A stretch of 64,000 bases of DNA, taken from the NCBI GenBank assembly GCA_963070105.1, contig OY718804.1, positions 10,617,817 to 10,681,816 on the forward strand. The letters are read 5' to 3'. Under the pieces are notes generated by a model. The model did not search any database and was not told the DNA's origin. It saw only the letters and a list, made by a program, of their open reading frames with translations. Origin of the DNA: Litomosoides sigmodontis (Eukaryota > Nematoda > Chromadorea > Rhabditida > Onchocercidae). Shown here piece after piece: positions 1-13,588 of this stretch. The translations under genes were made by a program, and so were the position numbers. The first letter of the stretch is position 1. Every line of letters starts with the position of its first letter.

Positions 1-2014
1 CGCTTTTAGTTCAGCTGAATAAAATACCTACAAAAAAAAAGGAGAGGAAAAGTGGCCTTTCTTACTTCTTCATATTGTTGCTAAAAATTTCACACTATCA
101 TCGCTGCAACACAAATTGAAATTCTACCGTAACCATCAAGACTTATCCCTCTTTCTATCCAACTCACTTCCCTGCACACACGAACAGATTGATATTTTAT
201 CCCACGTTCATAAACCTTTACCACTTCCTACCTCGGCCATTTATCATAGGTTGATCTGTACTGTTATAAATCCTTACATCTATCTATCATTATTATTCCT
301 CTACGTCAACTGTACCCGAATGATTATGAATTTATTGCTGTAAAATTGGAGCCTTTTATTAATCGAGCAATTCTACTGCAATCTTTTAACTTTCTTACTT
401 AAGTTTAAAAAATCATGGAAAAATTGATCGAATAATTTATGCAAAGCAGTTATTTAATTCAAATTTTCATTCTAAGGGCGTTTAACAATTTGCTTGGTAA
501 CATTAAGGTTACTGCCAAAAAGCACTTGAATCTGTGATGCATAACTACAGAAGGACGAGCATAAATTCATTATCTTTGCTACTTTATTCATTTCAGATTT
601 CAATTTGAATTTGTGGTTTATTCCTTCTAAATTAGTTTATGTGAAAATTTATTTTGCTCTAACTATCCACTTCTTCTAGGTTATAGCATTAAAATGCTAA
701 ATATAAAAAAATTTTATCGAACTTCCATAACAATTTTTATGGTTCTGGTAGCTTTTATTATCAAATACTGCAATGTGCACAGGCACATATAAGTCTCTTC
801 TGGAAAGTTCCTTTTGTCCTTAACTAAATTTTAAATGCATTTAAAAGAAAAGTTTAGCTTGTTCAGACAAAGGAATTGCCAAAAACGAACGACACAAAAA
901 TATATTATAAATTTTGAATTTTTGCTCAATTTTACATCATACCTTTACGGCAAAAAGCATTCCATATTTTTGCTATAATTCTGACTGCAAGCCTAACTGT
1001 TTGTTAAATATTTTAAGTTCTCTCAGCACCGTTGCATAGTTGAAGAATTAGTGAAGTACATATTTATAATTGTTCTTCGTTCTCATTTCGTTGATAGCTA
1101 TTTGAATCACTCTCTAATTCATTCATTATGTCATTACTGTATTCTGTTAGCAATAATTATCAGTGAGTCGATATCAACCAGGCAGTGGGATTTTCATAGT
1201 CTTTTATAGGAATAATAATGCAATAAGTAAGGACCTTAATTATGACCTGCAGGATCTCTCCTACTAAGTCAAATAATTTCCCTTTAATTACTACAAGCTG
1301 GAAAGTGATTTAATTATTTCTCATTCATCTTTGATCAATCACTTCCTAAATCCAAGCAGCAAATTATTGGTCTATTTAATGACAGAACTGAGCTAATATG
1401 AATTTAACGCGATACGTGACGATATTGTCTATCAATAATCTACAAGTACTCTCTCTCTCTCTCTCTCTCTCAAATTCAAAGCCAAACAATAGCGAAGCGT
1501 GTGCTACGAAACGTATACTTCTTCTACCTTCTGCAGTATAATAATTGATGATTACGGAAGGACTGTGTTTTGAAATGCATTTGCAGCTTTGAAATACATT
1601 TAAATCGCAATTATAAGTTCACGTAAATTGCAGTGTAATTGCAATGATTAAATGCGATGCGTCAGACGATGGTAACATTTCACTTTATTAATTCACGCTA
1701 ACTCTAACTCCTAGAGGTGGAAGCGCGCGAATGAATCAAGCTAGCATTAGCAAACTTGAACTAATTGTAGAAATTCGAGATACGTGTAATGTGCACTTGT
1801 TGCGAAATAACTAGTGAAGTCAATAAAATTTTAGCATCATTTCGTTTCATGAATCACCTTATGAACAGTTTTCCAATTAGATCTTTGGGAAGGAGAAACT
1901 TTGAAATTCGTTAGATTTTGTCCTTTCCCAGAGTGACAACTGTTACTTAATACTACTTATAGGTTATCATTTATCGATAGTAGACTGAGGAGTCGTCCCA
2001 CCAGAGAGGAAGAG
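1..2014. other. AT-rich non-coding stretch
   Basis: I see no convincing coding exon on either strand. The short open frames here lack recognisable domains and bounding splice sites. A (CT)n run of about 23 bases lies at 1449-1471. The remainder is AT-rich sequence that may be upstream regulatory DNA for a neighbouring gene or for the Hox gene further right. Confidence 0.5.
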
Positions 2015-2350
2015 ATGATAACGAAGTTCACCTTCCTGATAGTGCTATGCGTGAACCGTGTTGATCAGTCACATACAACGAACTATTTCACCTACAATAA
2101 AACATTACAATGCATTAAGGCAGATGCCTTAAATGAACACGAATTGCATAGCATCAAAGAGATGGGCCATTGTTCAGTATGCGATCCGATTTGTGAAGTT
2201 TTCCGTCCATTCGGCAAAATGCCTTCTAAAACCGAGATTAACAACAAACGAGGCGAAAACTGGTTTTTCAAAAAGGCAAGAAAAAAATTAGAATCAAAAA
2301 AAAACGTCAGAAAAAGGGAGCGAGGACTGCACAAGGAGAAGAAGCAATGA
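2015..2350 (+). CDS. Possible small secreted, cysteine-containing basic protein
   Basis: This is an uninterrupted 111-codon frame. The first ~18 residues (MITKFTFLIVLCVNRVDQS) look like a signal peptide. Residues ~33-65 hold four cysteines, including a C-S-V-C-D-P-I-C cluster, and one N-K-T glycosylation site. The C-terminal third is very rich in Lys and Arg. I recognise no family. The opposite strand has an overlapping open frame that I regard as a shadow. The start is the first ATG after a purine-rich leader. It could be a real lineage-restricted gene or a chance frame; no intron or expression evidence is visible. Confidence 0.35.
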   Translation: MITKFTFLIVLCVNRVDQSHTTNYFTYNKTLQCIKADALNEHELHSIKEMGHCSVCDPICEVFRPFGKMPSKTEINNKRGENWFFKKARKKLESKKNVRKRERGLHKEKKQ

Positions 2351-4334
2351 GACATTTGAGCGATTGAATTTTAGGTGAAAGTAAAACAAAAAAAAAACGA
2401 TTATTTCAGACTAATTCATTTATAAATTATTTGAAGTTTTAACTTTTTTTCATCATAAACGATTGTTGTTAGCGCTTGTTTCTTTCAGCTATCGTTAGTT
2501 GCTACTTTTCAAATGCAATCAGTCCATGTTGATAGAAATGAGGCGCAAATTTCTTGGCGGATGAGTGCTTTTGGCAGAGCGCGCGGGGTCAGAAAACAAA
2601 AAATTTTGGAGAGATAAAGTTGGGACATGATTTTCAAGGAGAAACGATCTAATTTATTGAGCACATTAACAAGATGGGGTAAGGCAATCATCCGACGCTC
2701 GCCGATCATTTGTTTCTGTTAACGACGTGAATAAATCAATTCGACGCTATCTGACCAATGTTGCCATTTCTGATAATATCCAAATTTTTGCCAACCAAAC
2801 ACTGTGACAGTCAGGGACCTCACCAACTGAACTTCCTCCTTGCAAAGACTGTTTGTTTTCCCATAGCAATCTTAGCTTCGCAAATGGGTAAAAAGCATGC
2901 TTCATTGTAATTTCAATTTTTGTAGCCAAATTATTGTGGGAGAATTCTCGAAATGTGACCAGTAAGGCAAAACGATATTGCATGTAAAATCGGTGAACAT
3001 CTGTAGAAATTGTTAAATTCCAAAAGTTTCACTTTTTTTTTTTATCTCCTTAAAAATCTCTTCAGATTTTTTTTGATCGGATCTGCTATGCTCCAGTGTC
3101 TAGGGACTCGTTTCTTCATCTGATGTATGCTTTCATTCCCAGATGAATTCCCTTTCATTGCTAGTTTCATTTCAATTTCATCTTCTTGAAACCTTTTCAT
3201 CCTCTGTAGTAAGGTTGTTTTCAAAAATGAATTAATCATTAAATTGGAGAAAAAAAGATAAATGAATGAAAACCATCTTCACTTGATCATTTAGTACAAT
3301 ATGTCTTCCAATGGTAGTGCGTCATGGCCATGAAAACATAAAATTTAGGGGAATGATTTATGACATCAAGAGCCAATCATTTGATTTAAACTTCCTTCTC
3401 CTATCTTGGATTTTCCTAAACTTTCCTGGGAACCTGTGTGCATAATTCTCTCATTGCCGGATAATTTAAGCTAATAATATTTAATAACTATCGTGCACAT
3501 TGCAATTTAAAATTTCCACTTATTACTTGCATCTTTTACAGGTAAATAATCAGTTTAATTCATCGACAACTGATTTTTTTTAAGCTATTTATTGTTCGAG
3601 CAAACGCTCCTCTTCGCAACAGAATAATTTAATTAGCAATCATTAATTGTTGTAGAAAAAATAAATGATACGAAAGGATGTAATTTCTGCGATCACTTTG
3701 GTAGTCTTTTCCGGGAATGATTTAAGGACTTGGAGACAAGTTTTTGCAGTATTACGGTAGCAGTTGTTGCAAGATTTCCAGTGAAGAGAGAGAGAAAGGA
3801 GAGAGAGTTGGAGGAGATGATGATCTGATGCTGTGCGGCTTCTATTACCATTACTATTAGCGCTTTTGCTCTCAGTAAGCGTGTTTCGTTAAGGGAAGCT
3901 TTGTTGTTGCTGCTGTTTTAATTCCCTTTTTGTTTCAATTTGGTTTACTGAACAGAGAAACAAACTCTTCTCCTACAAATGTTCCTCATCTTAATCACTC
4001 CTCACGCATTCTCCCTACATTCCACGTCATATTCCGTGGCGTCGAAAAGAAGAAAACCTGCAACGCTACACTTGTCCTCCTCCTTCTCGCGAATGGTTTT
4101 GCTAAACTAAATTGCTTTAGCTAATTTCATGAAAACAATTAAAGCGTCACTTCCTAGCGCACAGCCACTGATGTTCGCATTGAAATTGAAATATTTCAAA
4201 TGGATTCAACGGGAAAAAAAGGAGAGAAATTGATTGATACTCGACGTCTTCTGTTTTCTGCTAACAGATATACATATTTATACTCTTTCCACTCCGTTTT
4301 TACACACAAAGTCTGGAGGAACTGAGTCCTTTTA

Positions 4335-4430
4335 AGTGTGTGTGTGTGTGTGTGTGTGAGTGTGTGTGGGAGGATGGATGTGTGTGGGGGTGTGTGTGGG
4401 TGGGTGGATGGATCAGTATAGGTGTGTGGA
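4335..4430. repeat. (GT)n microsatellite grading into GGATG/GTGG-rich tract
   Basis: The sequence begins with an uninterrupted GT run (about 4335-4358) and degrades into GTGTGTGGG and GGATG variants up to about 4430. Open frames crossing it (Val/Cys- or Trp/Gly-rich) are by-products of the repeat. Confidence 0.9.
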
Positions 4431-5162
4431 GAGGAGCGAAGGAGAGGGTAGGAATATTGAGCAGGGGGAATGGATGGACGGTGGAGGGAGGGGGAAGGAA
4501 GGGAAGCAGTGCTTTGAATGTGGCGCTTTTTTAATTGATGGAAGAAGTTTAAGAGGATGTAAGTTGGTGGAAAGGAATGAGACGGAAGGAGGAAAGCAAC
4601 GTATCAGTTCTCGGAGTGGAGAGAAGAAGGAAATGTTCGAATGTGGCAGTAGTTGGGGTTTTAGCCCACTGGTTGGGTTTTGAAGTAGCCGCCATCAGAA
4701 GATGCCGACGAATTCTGACAGATGACTGAAAGGGAGAGGCCCCTTCCATCCTCCTACCCTTCGCAATTCCCACTCTTCGTTGGGTCCCGACGCCAACACT
4801 CTAATTTCACTTACAAAACTCCACGTTTCTTCCCAGTGCACTTCCCTCACCTTCCGTCGAGAGAATCTAAGCCATGCCATATAGCTCGCTGATCTGATCT
4901 GTGAACCACCACCACTACTCTTAAACTACCGGATGACATTGAGCGCAAAACGACCAGGGAAATCTTTATCAGCCACTGATAACACTGCTCCTTCCAACAC
5001 AAACAACAAAGGTGACCGACTCACTAACTCATCCATTCACTGATCGACTAACCCACTAACTACCCGAGCGCTGGACAGTTACAGCGATGTTGCAATCGCA
5101 TTCATTCTGTAGACGAATTCAGTCATTTCATATTCATATCCAACTTCTTCACGTGCTACAAC

Positions 5163-5242
5163 ACTATCTCTTTCTCTATCTCTCTCTTCCTCTTCTTTCT
5201 CTCTCTCTCTCTCTCTCTCTGTTTATATATATATATATATAC
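5163..5242. repeat. CT-rich tract followed by (TA)n
   Basis: A pyrimidine tract dominated by TCTCTC (about 5163-5220) runs directly into a TA dinucleotide run at about 5224-5241. Confidence 0.9.
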
Positions 5243-5384
5243 ATATAAAGTACAAAAACAATGGGTAAAGGAAGTGATCGATTTTTGACGCTTTCATACA
5301 TACATGAGCAACTGGGGAGGTTGAGAATTTTCTAGAGGGGAAAAACACTCTGAAAGAATATTTCATTAGAGGAACGGACAAACG

Positions 5385-5524
5385 ATCGAACGAACGAATG
5401 AACGAACGAACGAACGAATGAATGAATGAACGAATAAATGAAAGAATGAACGACTGAACGAATGAATGAACGAATAAATGAATGAGTGAATGAATGAATG
5501 AATGAACGAATGAGTGAACGATGA
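5385..5524. repeat. Tetranucleotide array (GAAC/GAAT)n
   Basis: About 140 bases consist of tandem four-base units GAAC, GAAT and variants (GAGT, TAAA). Because the unit is four bases long, the reverse strand yields a repetitive Ser/Phe/Ile/His open frame with no protein meaning. Confidence 0.9.
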
Positions 5525-6467
5525 AAGCGATGCGTAGATTATGGAGCACCGATATCACATGTCTCACAATGAAAATTTTACGGGAACTGTCAAAAGTTGC
5601 AATTTGGTTTTTACATTTGAATTAAAAAAATTAGGATGAAATACGACGAGAGGTTCTTTGAGAGTCACAGAATAGCAGGCGTACTGTTGGCGAGTTGTGA
5701 CTATGCCTGAAGTGATAAGTTCAATGAAATGCTGTTTGTTATCATCGTTGTTATCATGAATAACTATGATCCGTTCCCGAGAGATACTCTCGAAAGACCG
5801 TAGGTTTACATTGTCATTTTGTATGGCCGCCGCCGTAAAGGATTTTCAATGAGACGCCCCGCCCAGCCCGCCTTCACCGAACGTCCATTCGTTGAAGACG
5901 GGGAGGGGGGCAAGAGGAGAGGAGGGAGGAGGAGAAGGAGGAGGAGGAGGACATCTATCGGGAAACTCTCCTTCCACCTTATTCTATCTAATTCTTTCCT
6001 CTCCCTTCACATGATTTCTTTTCCGTCCTCTTCCTTCCTTCTGGTCGTTACCGTTTTATCAACCGGAAAACCGCTGCGGCTAAAACAAAAGGACGAGGAA
6101 AAAAGTGGTGGTAGGAGAGACCGCGGGAGATGATGAAAAGAGGTACTTCGCTCGGTAAATTTTGTAAAAGTTAACATTTCAGATTTGAAAAGGAAGGAGT
6201 TGTGAATTGGTGGCGTAGCACGAGAAGAGATTGTACCATTCAATATTGCATGTTTCAATACAGCGCCGATCAAGTGGCGTTGCAACGCTGCGTTGCTCCT
6301 GTATTACCACTATTACTGCTGCTACTTTACATTGCCAAACGTGAATTACTGCAATATCTTTTGTAACCATAACTTTGAAAAACTTCTTGTCAATTCTACT
6401 GATAATTTTACTTTACTTATCTGCGATTCTGGTGGATTGACTTGGTGGATGATTAGCATCTGAAGAT

Positions 6468-9400
6468 ATGACATCAGCGGAGCAATTTGCGCCAGAGATC
6501 TCAAATTACTATTATGATCAGCAGCAGCAGCAGCAGCAGCAGCATCAGCAACCGTCAAATCCGAGGCTCACGACGGGTAGTAATTCTGCAACCGCTCCTG
6601 CACCACCCTCCGGTCCGTCGTATTATCCAAACTCACAGTACAGTGTTCCTGATTCCGGTCAACATGGTCCGGTTAGTACGTTTATCCTTTTTGAAGCTTG
6701 CTGTTTCATACCACGTTAGTAACTGTGGGAAATAAGAGGAACTAAATGTTGATTTTGGAGGAGCTGCTATTAAATTTATAATTATCAACAATGTAACAGC
6801 ATTTTGTAGTACAGATGAATAGTTTTATACAACTAGCACACTTTATCCACTTTATCTCTATCTTATCAGTGCGGGTAAGTGATAGCGGTTAAGGCCTGAA
6901 GTAGCTCCAATAGCTTAATTCAGTGGCTGATTGTTGCTGGAATATAAGTGTTCAGTTTGAAATCTGTCCTACACGTAATAATTCATATTTTACTGTTAAA
7001 AAATTCACTTTTGCAGCACATCTAATTCAAATTACTCATTTTACCTCGATCACTGCTTGTCTGTCCTTCAAATTGCTTGAAATAAAAATACAGATATGGA
7101 ATTATTGCAATTTAATTTTCTTAACATCCTGATTGTGTGAATTTTCGTGACATAATTCTCATCAGTCAATCATTTTCAATTTCTCTATTGTCTGAAGCGC
7201 TTTTGACAGGAGACGTTGTAATTCTAATCAAATGATGACAACTGGATTAGTTTAGCTTCATTAAAATTGGAATTTCTTTCGCTTGCGTTGCACTAGAGGG
7301 AATGAATTCAAATATGAAGCCAAATTAGATTAGAAGAAAATATTTCCTCCTCAGATGATATCATCAAAGATCGCAAAAGTTAAATAACTGATCTTGAACC
7401 AACTGAAAATTTTCATTTCTGAGAATTAAAAATTTGTGACATGCTTTTACGAAGTCCACGTCTTACTGTTCTAACAATAGGTCTCGATAAGTAGTGTGTG
7501 CAGTAGGCATAAAATAAATTTCATCTCTAGAATCTTTGAAATTTCTTGTTCATCACAAAAACTGGTCGAACAGTGCGACATTGCTTTTTCAAATCCTTAT
7601 GAAATTATCATAAATTCTCCCAAAAGACACTTATTTCTTAATTTTTGTCAGTCTTACATCTTACATAGGTCATTGTGTAAAACTTTTTTTCGTAGTATAT
7701 TGCGTTTATCGCTGAAGAAACGTGAAAGTTTGTGGATCAGAGTGATCTCAAAAAGGTGTTTTTGGGCAATGTTTGACATTGTAAGCAGCCGATAAGGATG
7801 GTAATTATATTTCATAATTACAAGCAATAACAGTTTCACTTTACCGTGGCAGGCAACTTGATATGGAGCGGATACTGTAGGTTTCTTCAGATAAGTAGCT
7901 GGCTAGTCTGAATTTCACCACTACGAATGTTTGTAGAGATGGAAAGCTTCAGAAATAGGCCGATATTTTAGATTGTGTATCCTACATAGGAAAAGGAATT
8001 AACTAATTTCAAAAGGAAATGAGAACTATTTGTTGAATTGAGAAGGTTTAATTTGTAGGAAAGGGTTCCGCTTGAGGTTTTTTAACTTACGAAGCAACGG
8101 CATCATTGTTCATAGTGAAATAAGGGAGGCAAGTAGGAGAGAAATTTTTTCGGGGTATTATTTGGGAGTAAAAATTTTTTGAAGAAATAAATGGCAACAT
8201 TTTTGAAGAAACGAAAGTCGTTATTCTTAGTAGGGATGCTCATTAAAACTCACTATTAATGAGTTTTAATAAATCAAATGAAAGGCGCTGAGCCAATTAA
8301 TTCAGATTTATTACATCGATAATGTTTCTTTAAATGACATCCCTATCCCCTGGCCTTCATTTTTTTTGCAAATTTTCATGCAATGTGTGTGTGTAATTTG
8401 TGTTTGCTTGGATCATTTTGGCTATAAATCAGGGCAAGCAAACAATATCACTCATTCATCGTACATCAATGAAAAAATTATTAATCATACCTTTAATTAA
8501 TTTACATTATTTATAGTACTTTTTCTTTTCCAATGTAATAAGGCTTACGTAATTTATTTGAAATAAAATTTATCAAGAATCAATAGTAACTACTGGTCCT
8601 TGTCTTTCCATCCTCAATCATTCATTCATATATGCTCGCTTTGATAAGATCTATCGTTTGATGCACCGACCGCTCAGTCTAATTCTTCCTCATATTTTCC
8701 TTGATTTTCTAATTCCAATTCCGTCACTAATTACGTGCGCTGAGGTAGTTCGTTAAATTAGAATTTCAAAAATTTCAACTATCTTAGGCTTTATCGTTTT
8801 TTTTTTGATATTTATTATTTTTTATTTTCTTTTAAATGTGAACGATGTGACACTGCTTCTAAAGGTATTATTAGCCTAAGATAGGATTTCATATATTTAA
8901 AGTAAGGTTTTCTCTTCACGACCTGAACTTTCAAGTTTTATTCAAATTGTCAATGATTGCGGAGCTTACTGGATAATTATGAACTGTTGAAGGGAAGAAA
9001 AAAAGTTAGAAAAATGTGAATTTAACAAATTATTTTGAATTACAGAGCTCATCCTGTGGTTATAACAATGGGGAATGGAATAAGAATGGAAAAGATTGTG
9101 AAAAGGACGAGGATGAGGAGGAGAAAAATAATGTAGCCGTTTATCCGTGGATGACACGGGTTCATTCAGCTAGTGGTTAGTTTCATTTGGTTTAATTTTA
9201 GAAAATACTGAAACGATATTTGCTGTACTATAGTCTGTGGTGTAAAAATTGCTGAGAGCTTAGTAGCTTAATATAATTTATTTCATAACAATAATTGAAA
9301 TACAGGAAAATTCACTAGTAATATAAAGATTTCAATAGGGAATGAAATCCGTTTATCGTACTTGTGATGTGAGGAGGATTATGGTACTTTTATAAAACAA

Positions 9401-12400
9401 TGTTAAACTAGTGCTTAAATTTAGTACTGAAGATTATTTGATTTTAATGTATAAAAAGTATCATACTGTAATAATGAATGGATGGTTGTGCTGATTATTT
9501 CGCATCATATAGTAATAGTGGTTAAAATATCTAACAATGTTTTAATTAATTCAAAATGGTAATCATATTGAAGTGCCTGTTAGTTTTAGGTAGTTTTAAT
9601 TGATAGTAAATGATTCTTCTAGGAACAAAAGAATCGAAATTTAGATTTTAAAATTAATGTAAGCTTTTGAAAAATAATAAAATTACTTATTTTTAATTTA
9701 TTTTCAAGTTTTTCACCTTATATTTGTTTTTGCTATCTTTCTTAGATTCAACTATGGAACCTCCATATTCTTTTCACTTTCACTTTTTTTTCTCACAGAT
9801 ATTGCTTTGAAAAAAGTAATAAGTGTTCCAATCCCTTCGAGTGTATCTTTGGCAGATTTGTGAAATGCATGATAAGATCTATGGAATAGCATATGAGAAA
9901 TGTAAATTACCCATCAAACTGTTATCGTTATTTATCAAATATGATAATTGACAGGAAGCTGAGAAGAAGTGGAAATCTTCGGCCCAAAAATAAATGAAAG
10001 AGGTTTTTTTTCATTTATTTTTTAAATGGTTTTTATTTTTTATTCCTTGCAGTGTCATTTTCATCTGCCTCATTCTCTTCCTTATTAGGAATTTAGCTGA
10101 AATTACCAAAATAAGCAATTTTCTGTTCACGTCGTCAGGTCATAAATTATATATTACGGAAATTTTTATCAGCTTGTCTTCTTTTTTCAACTGACTGACA
10201 GCGTTTGATTATTAGACCGATGCAATATGCCCAAAAATTGATTAAAAATGGATTGATAATCTTTGAAAGAGATGGCTTGGCCAAAAGAAATTGGAGGAAT
10301 GGAGCATCCCATTGATGATAAAAAATGCTTGTTCAATAATTATTTGCGTTTTAAAAAGCTTCTGGAAATAATTATAAGATGTTCAGTCTCATTCATATGA
10401 ATTATAGTGAGCATAAGCTTTTTTTTAGAAAACTTCAGGAAGTTCTTACCAGGGAATTATTTCGTTAGTGATAAATTCATCCAAGGCGTAAATGCTATAA
10501 GTATGAAATATGCGATAAGTTAAATAGCCAATGGGCAGCAGTGGATGGAAAAATAGGTAAATAGGAAGAATGACAGGCAGAAAGAAATGTTACAGCTAAC
10601 AGCAACAGTAATGTTACAATTATTTTCATTCTTTTGTCCCTTATCATTCATGGCATTATATATTACGGCCCAGCTTTATTGAACCACTACACTTGACCAT
10701 TTTTTATTAGTTTTCTGAGACTATTCAGGACTGTGTACTTTTCCATTAAACCGTAATATAAACGAATAAATAAAAATGAGTTTTCAGTTTAGGATCTTCT
10801 GTTGTTACGTACCTGTCGTTACCTTCTTGGCTTGTTTCAAATGTTTTTAGATAAGGTGGTATCAAAATTCTTTTTCTCTGATTGATATTTGTAGCGTATC
10901 CCCAAGTCCGCTGTTTATCATGGTGTTAAGATGGAAGAAACGAGAAGTAATAAAATGTTCCTACGCATTTACCGGTTATTTAAGGAGCTGATCGAGCATT
11001 GGATAGGCTTAAACAGCTGTTGCATTAAGCCCCTAATGCCCAATCTAATAGTTTGTAACTTTTGCAATAACTTCGCTAAGTTTACTTTATCAAGACTGTA
11101 GACGGAAAGTTGATATTGCAAATATCTAGCAGTTTTGTGGAGGCAAGTGGTTATTATATAAACTATTTCGTTTAGTTTTTAAATTACTAGATCAATAGAA
11201 GACTCGTAAACCTTATCAAAACTGATATTTAGCTCTACTTTTAAGAATCATTAAATAATCAAGCATATTTCTAGCTCACAGTGGTACTTCATACTTCTAC
11301 CTGTGGAGATATATAGCGTCGTAGAAAAAGGAGCAAGAAATGTTTAATTCTTAAATGGCATTTTTTGGTATACGGTAGCGGCGGTGACGTTCATAGATAA
11401 TTATGCGCGGGTGCAGCAACTCCGCTCACTTTTTTTTTCTTCTCTTGTCGTCCGTTTTTTTCTCGTTGTTCAAATTTCGTGAAAAATTATTTTCTGCATT
11501 TCCTCTGTTGTAGCTCATAAACCGTCATTTTTCATGTTTAGTACAATTTTCTCAGATCACCCCGACAACCAATACCTCAACTTTTCCTCTTTTTTTCCTT
11601 TCCTTTTTTTACTTTGTGAAGAACTGTATGACAAATTAGTTCTTTCATAGTTAAAGGCAACCATTCCTATGGAATGCTAGTTATTGATAATCTTTTAAAA
11701 TTTCTGTTAAATTTTTATTAATTTTTTATTGCTGATATATGTTCCGTTCCTGCAACGTTTCAAAAATTTTTCCTCTTAGCTCTTACTGTCTTACTTCTCC
11801 TTCTTCGTTTACTATTTTAATTAATTAAAAGGCTAACTTTATCCTCATCCAACACATTTATCGACTTCCCTACGTCAAATTAATTACTTGTGAATGTACC
11901 ATGAAGAGATTTAGAAAAAAGTGAAAGGCTATTTAATTGATTGACTGAATAACACTTACCTGAAGTGGTTTTATTTCATATTTATAATAAGAGTCACATA
12001 TTAAAGCAATAACTCATTCCATGAAAATTTCTATTATCGTCATTTTTCCTGAATATCAATGCATATTTTCATGTTCCCTTGAACAACGATCTCATCAGGC
12101 AATTAATCATCTTATCCCTGCTTTCTTAAAGGTATACGATCATTTAATCAATTTTACTACTCTCCCTCTCTCCATCCCTCTCTTCACCATTATTCTATTT
12201 TTAATCCTTTACAAGCAGTATCTTGTCAAATAAATTCCTTCACTAAACAGTGACATCCGCTCACACACCAAAATTAATTAATTATTTGATAGAAACAATT
12301 GGATCGGTTTTGCAATTGCTAAACATATGCAAATTCCCTTAGTTTGCTCTCAAAGTTGAATTTATAATGAAACCAAACCCCATCTAAGTGCTATTGACAA

Positions 12401-13540
12401 ACGTTATAAATCAAAATAATACAAAATTAAATATAAGAAAGCTTTGAGAAAATGTTTGCATTTTGAAAGAATAGGCTTTAATTCTTCCTCTATCGTTTGG
12501 ACAATAAACATAAACAGAAGAAATGAATTGTTATTAAAATCAAATAGTATTTTAATAAGTAAGCGTCAAGTTTTTTAGATGTCACTCAGGCATTGAACTG
12601 TTGGTTTGAATCTTCTGTGTATGACTAGAATTCTAAATTGGTAGGATTTTTGGCGAAGGTAAAATTTGAAGACTTAATCTGAAGAGTTGAATTCAAATTT
12701 ACCACAGAAATAATTTTACTATCAATAAAACAAGGTAGTTTTTCAAATTAAAATGGTTCAAATCAATGAATTAACTTTTTTTTGACTTTTAAAATGTTAA
12801 GAAGAAAAGTTAGTATAAAAGCACAATTTTCTAAAGAATGATTGAAATAAACTGTTTTAAAAATTATTGCTGAACAAGCTAAATTAATTCACCCTATTTG
12901 ACCTTTGCACAAGTTTGATGAATTCGAAAATGAAACGTTCTTCAAATTCTTTTTGAACTCTTCAGAAATAATTCTTAGCAGTACGCACAATCCTTGATTA
13001 TAATGACTGGAAGGCTTAGGCTTAGTGAAATAGATATTCCAAACGCGTCTACATCACGCATCCAGAAAAGGTCACGGAATAGATCAGTGAAAGATTACGT
13101 TACTGTAATAATTGGATCATAAATGTTGAAGATAATATTCTCCTTACTTTTTCCTTTCTATTTTTCCTAAATGATTCAGAAGAGGAAAAAAAAGGTAATT
13201 AAATGATTGGTGGAAGAAATTAATGTTTTCGACAGGTAATTCTTTTGGCGATCAGAAAACGATAACATTAATACATCATCTATGCGCATAAATATCTTTA
13301 AAAAGAAAGCAATCGTTAATTGAACTTCTGTAGTATGATATATAAATGTCATAATTTTATCTTATTAATAAGGTTGAAATAAATTTGCATAAATAATTTA
13401 GACCTAGTATATTTTCCTCTCTACTCCTGTCTCCCTTTCTCTGTCTCTCTCTCTCTGTCTTTGTGTATCCATACTCATTTTAAAAATGATTAATATGATC
13501 AGATGAAGGGAGAGCACAGCACAGCATAGCACACACACAC

Positions 13541-13588
<48 letters not shown>

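Larger units (their letters stand above)
2351..6467. other. Non-coding region upstream of the Hox gene with several simple repeats
   Basis: I found no supportable exon here. The region holds a GT/GGATG-rich tract, CT and TA microsatellites and a tetranucleotide array, each listed separately. Composition is more GC-rich at 4.4-4.9 kb and 5.8-6.1 kb. That could mark promoter or 5' UTR sequence of the Hox gene, but this is only inference. Confidence 0.5.

Noticed and set aside
5223..5567. 114-codon minus-strand open frame with repeated Phe-Ile-His-Ser units
   Set aside because: It is produced entirely by the four-base tandem array at 5385-5524 and has no independent coding signal.
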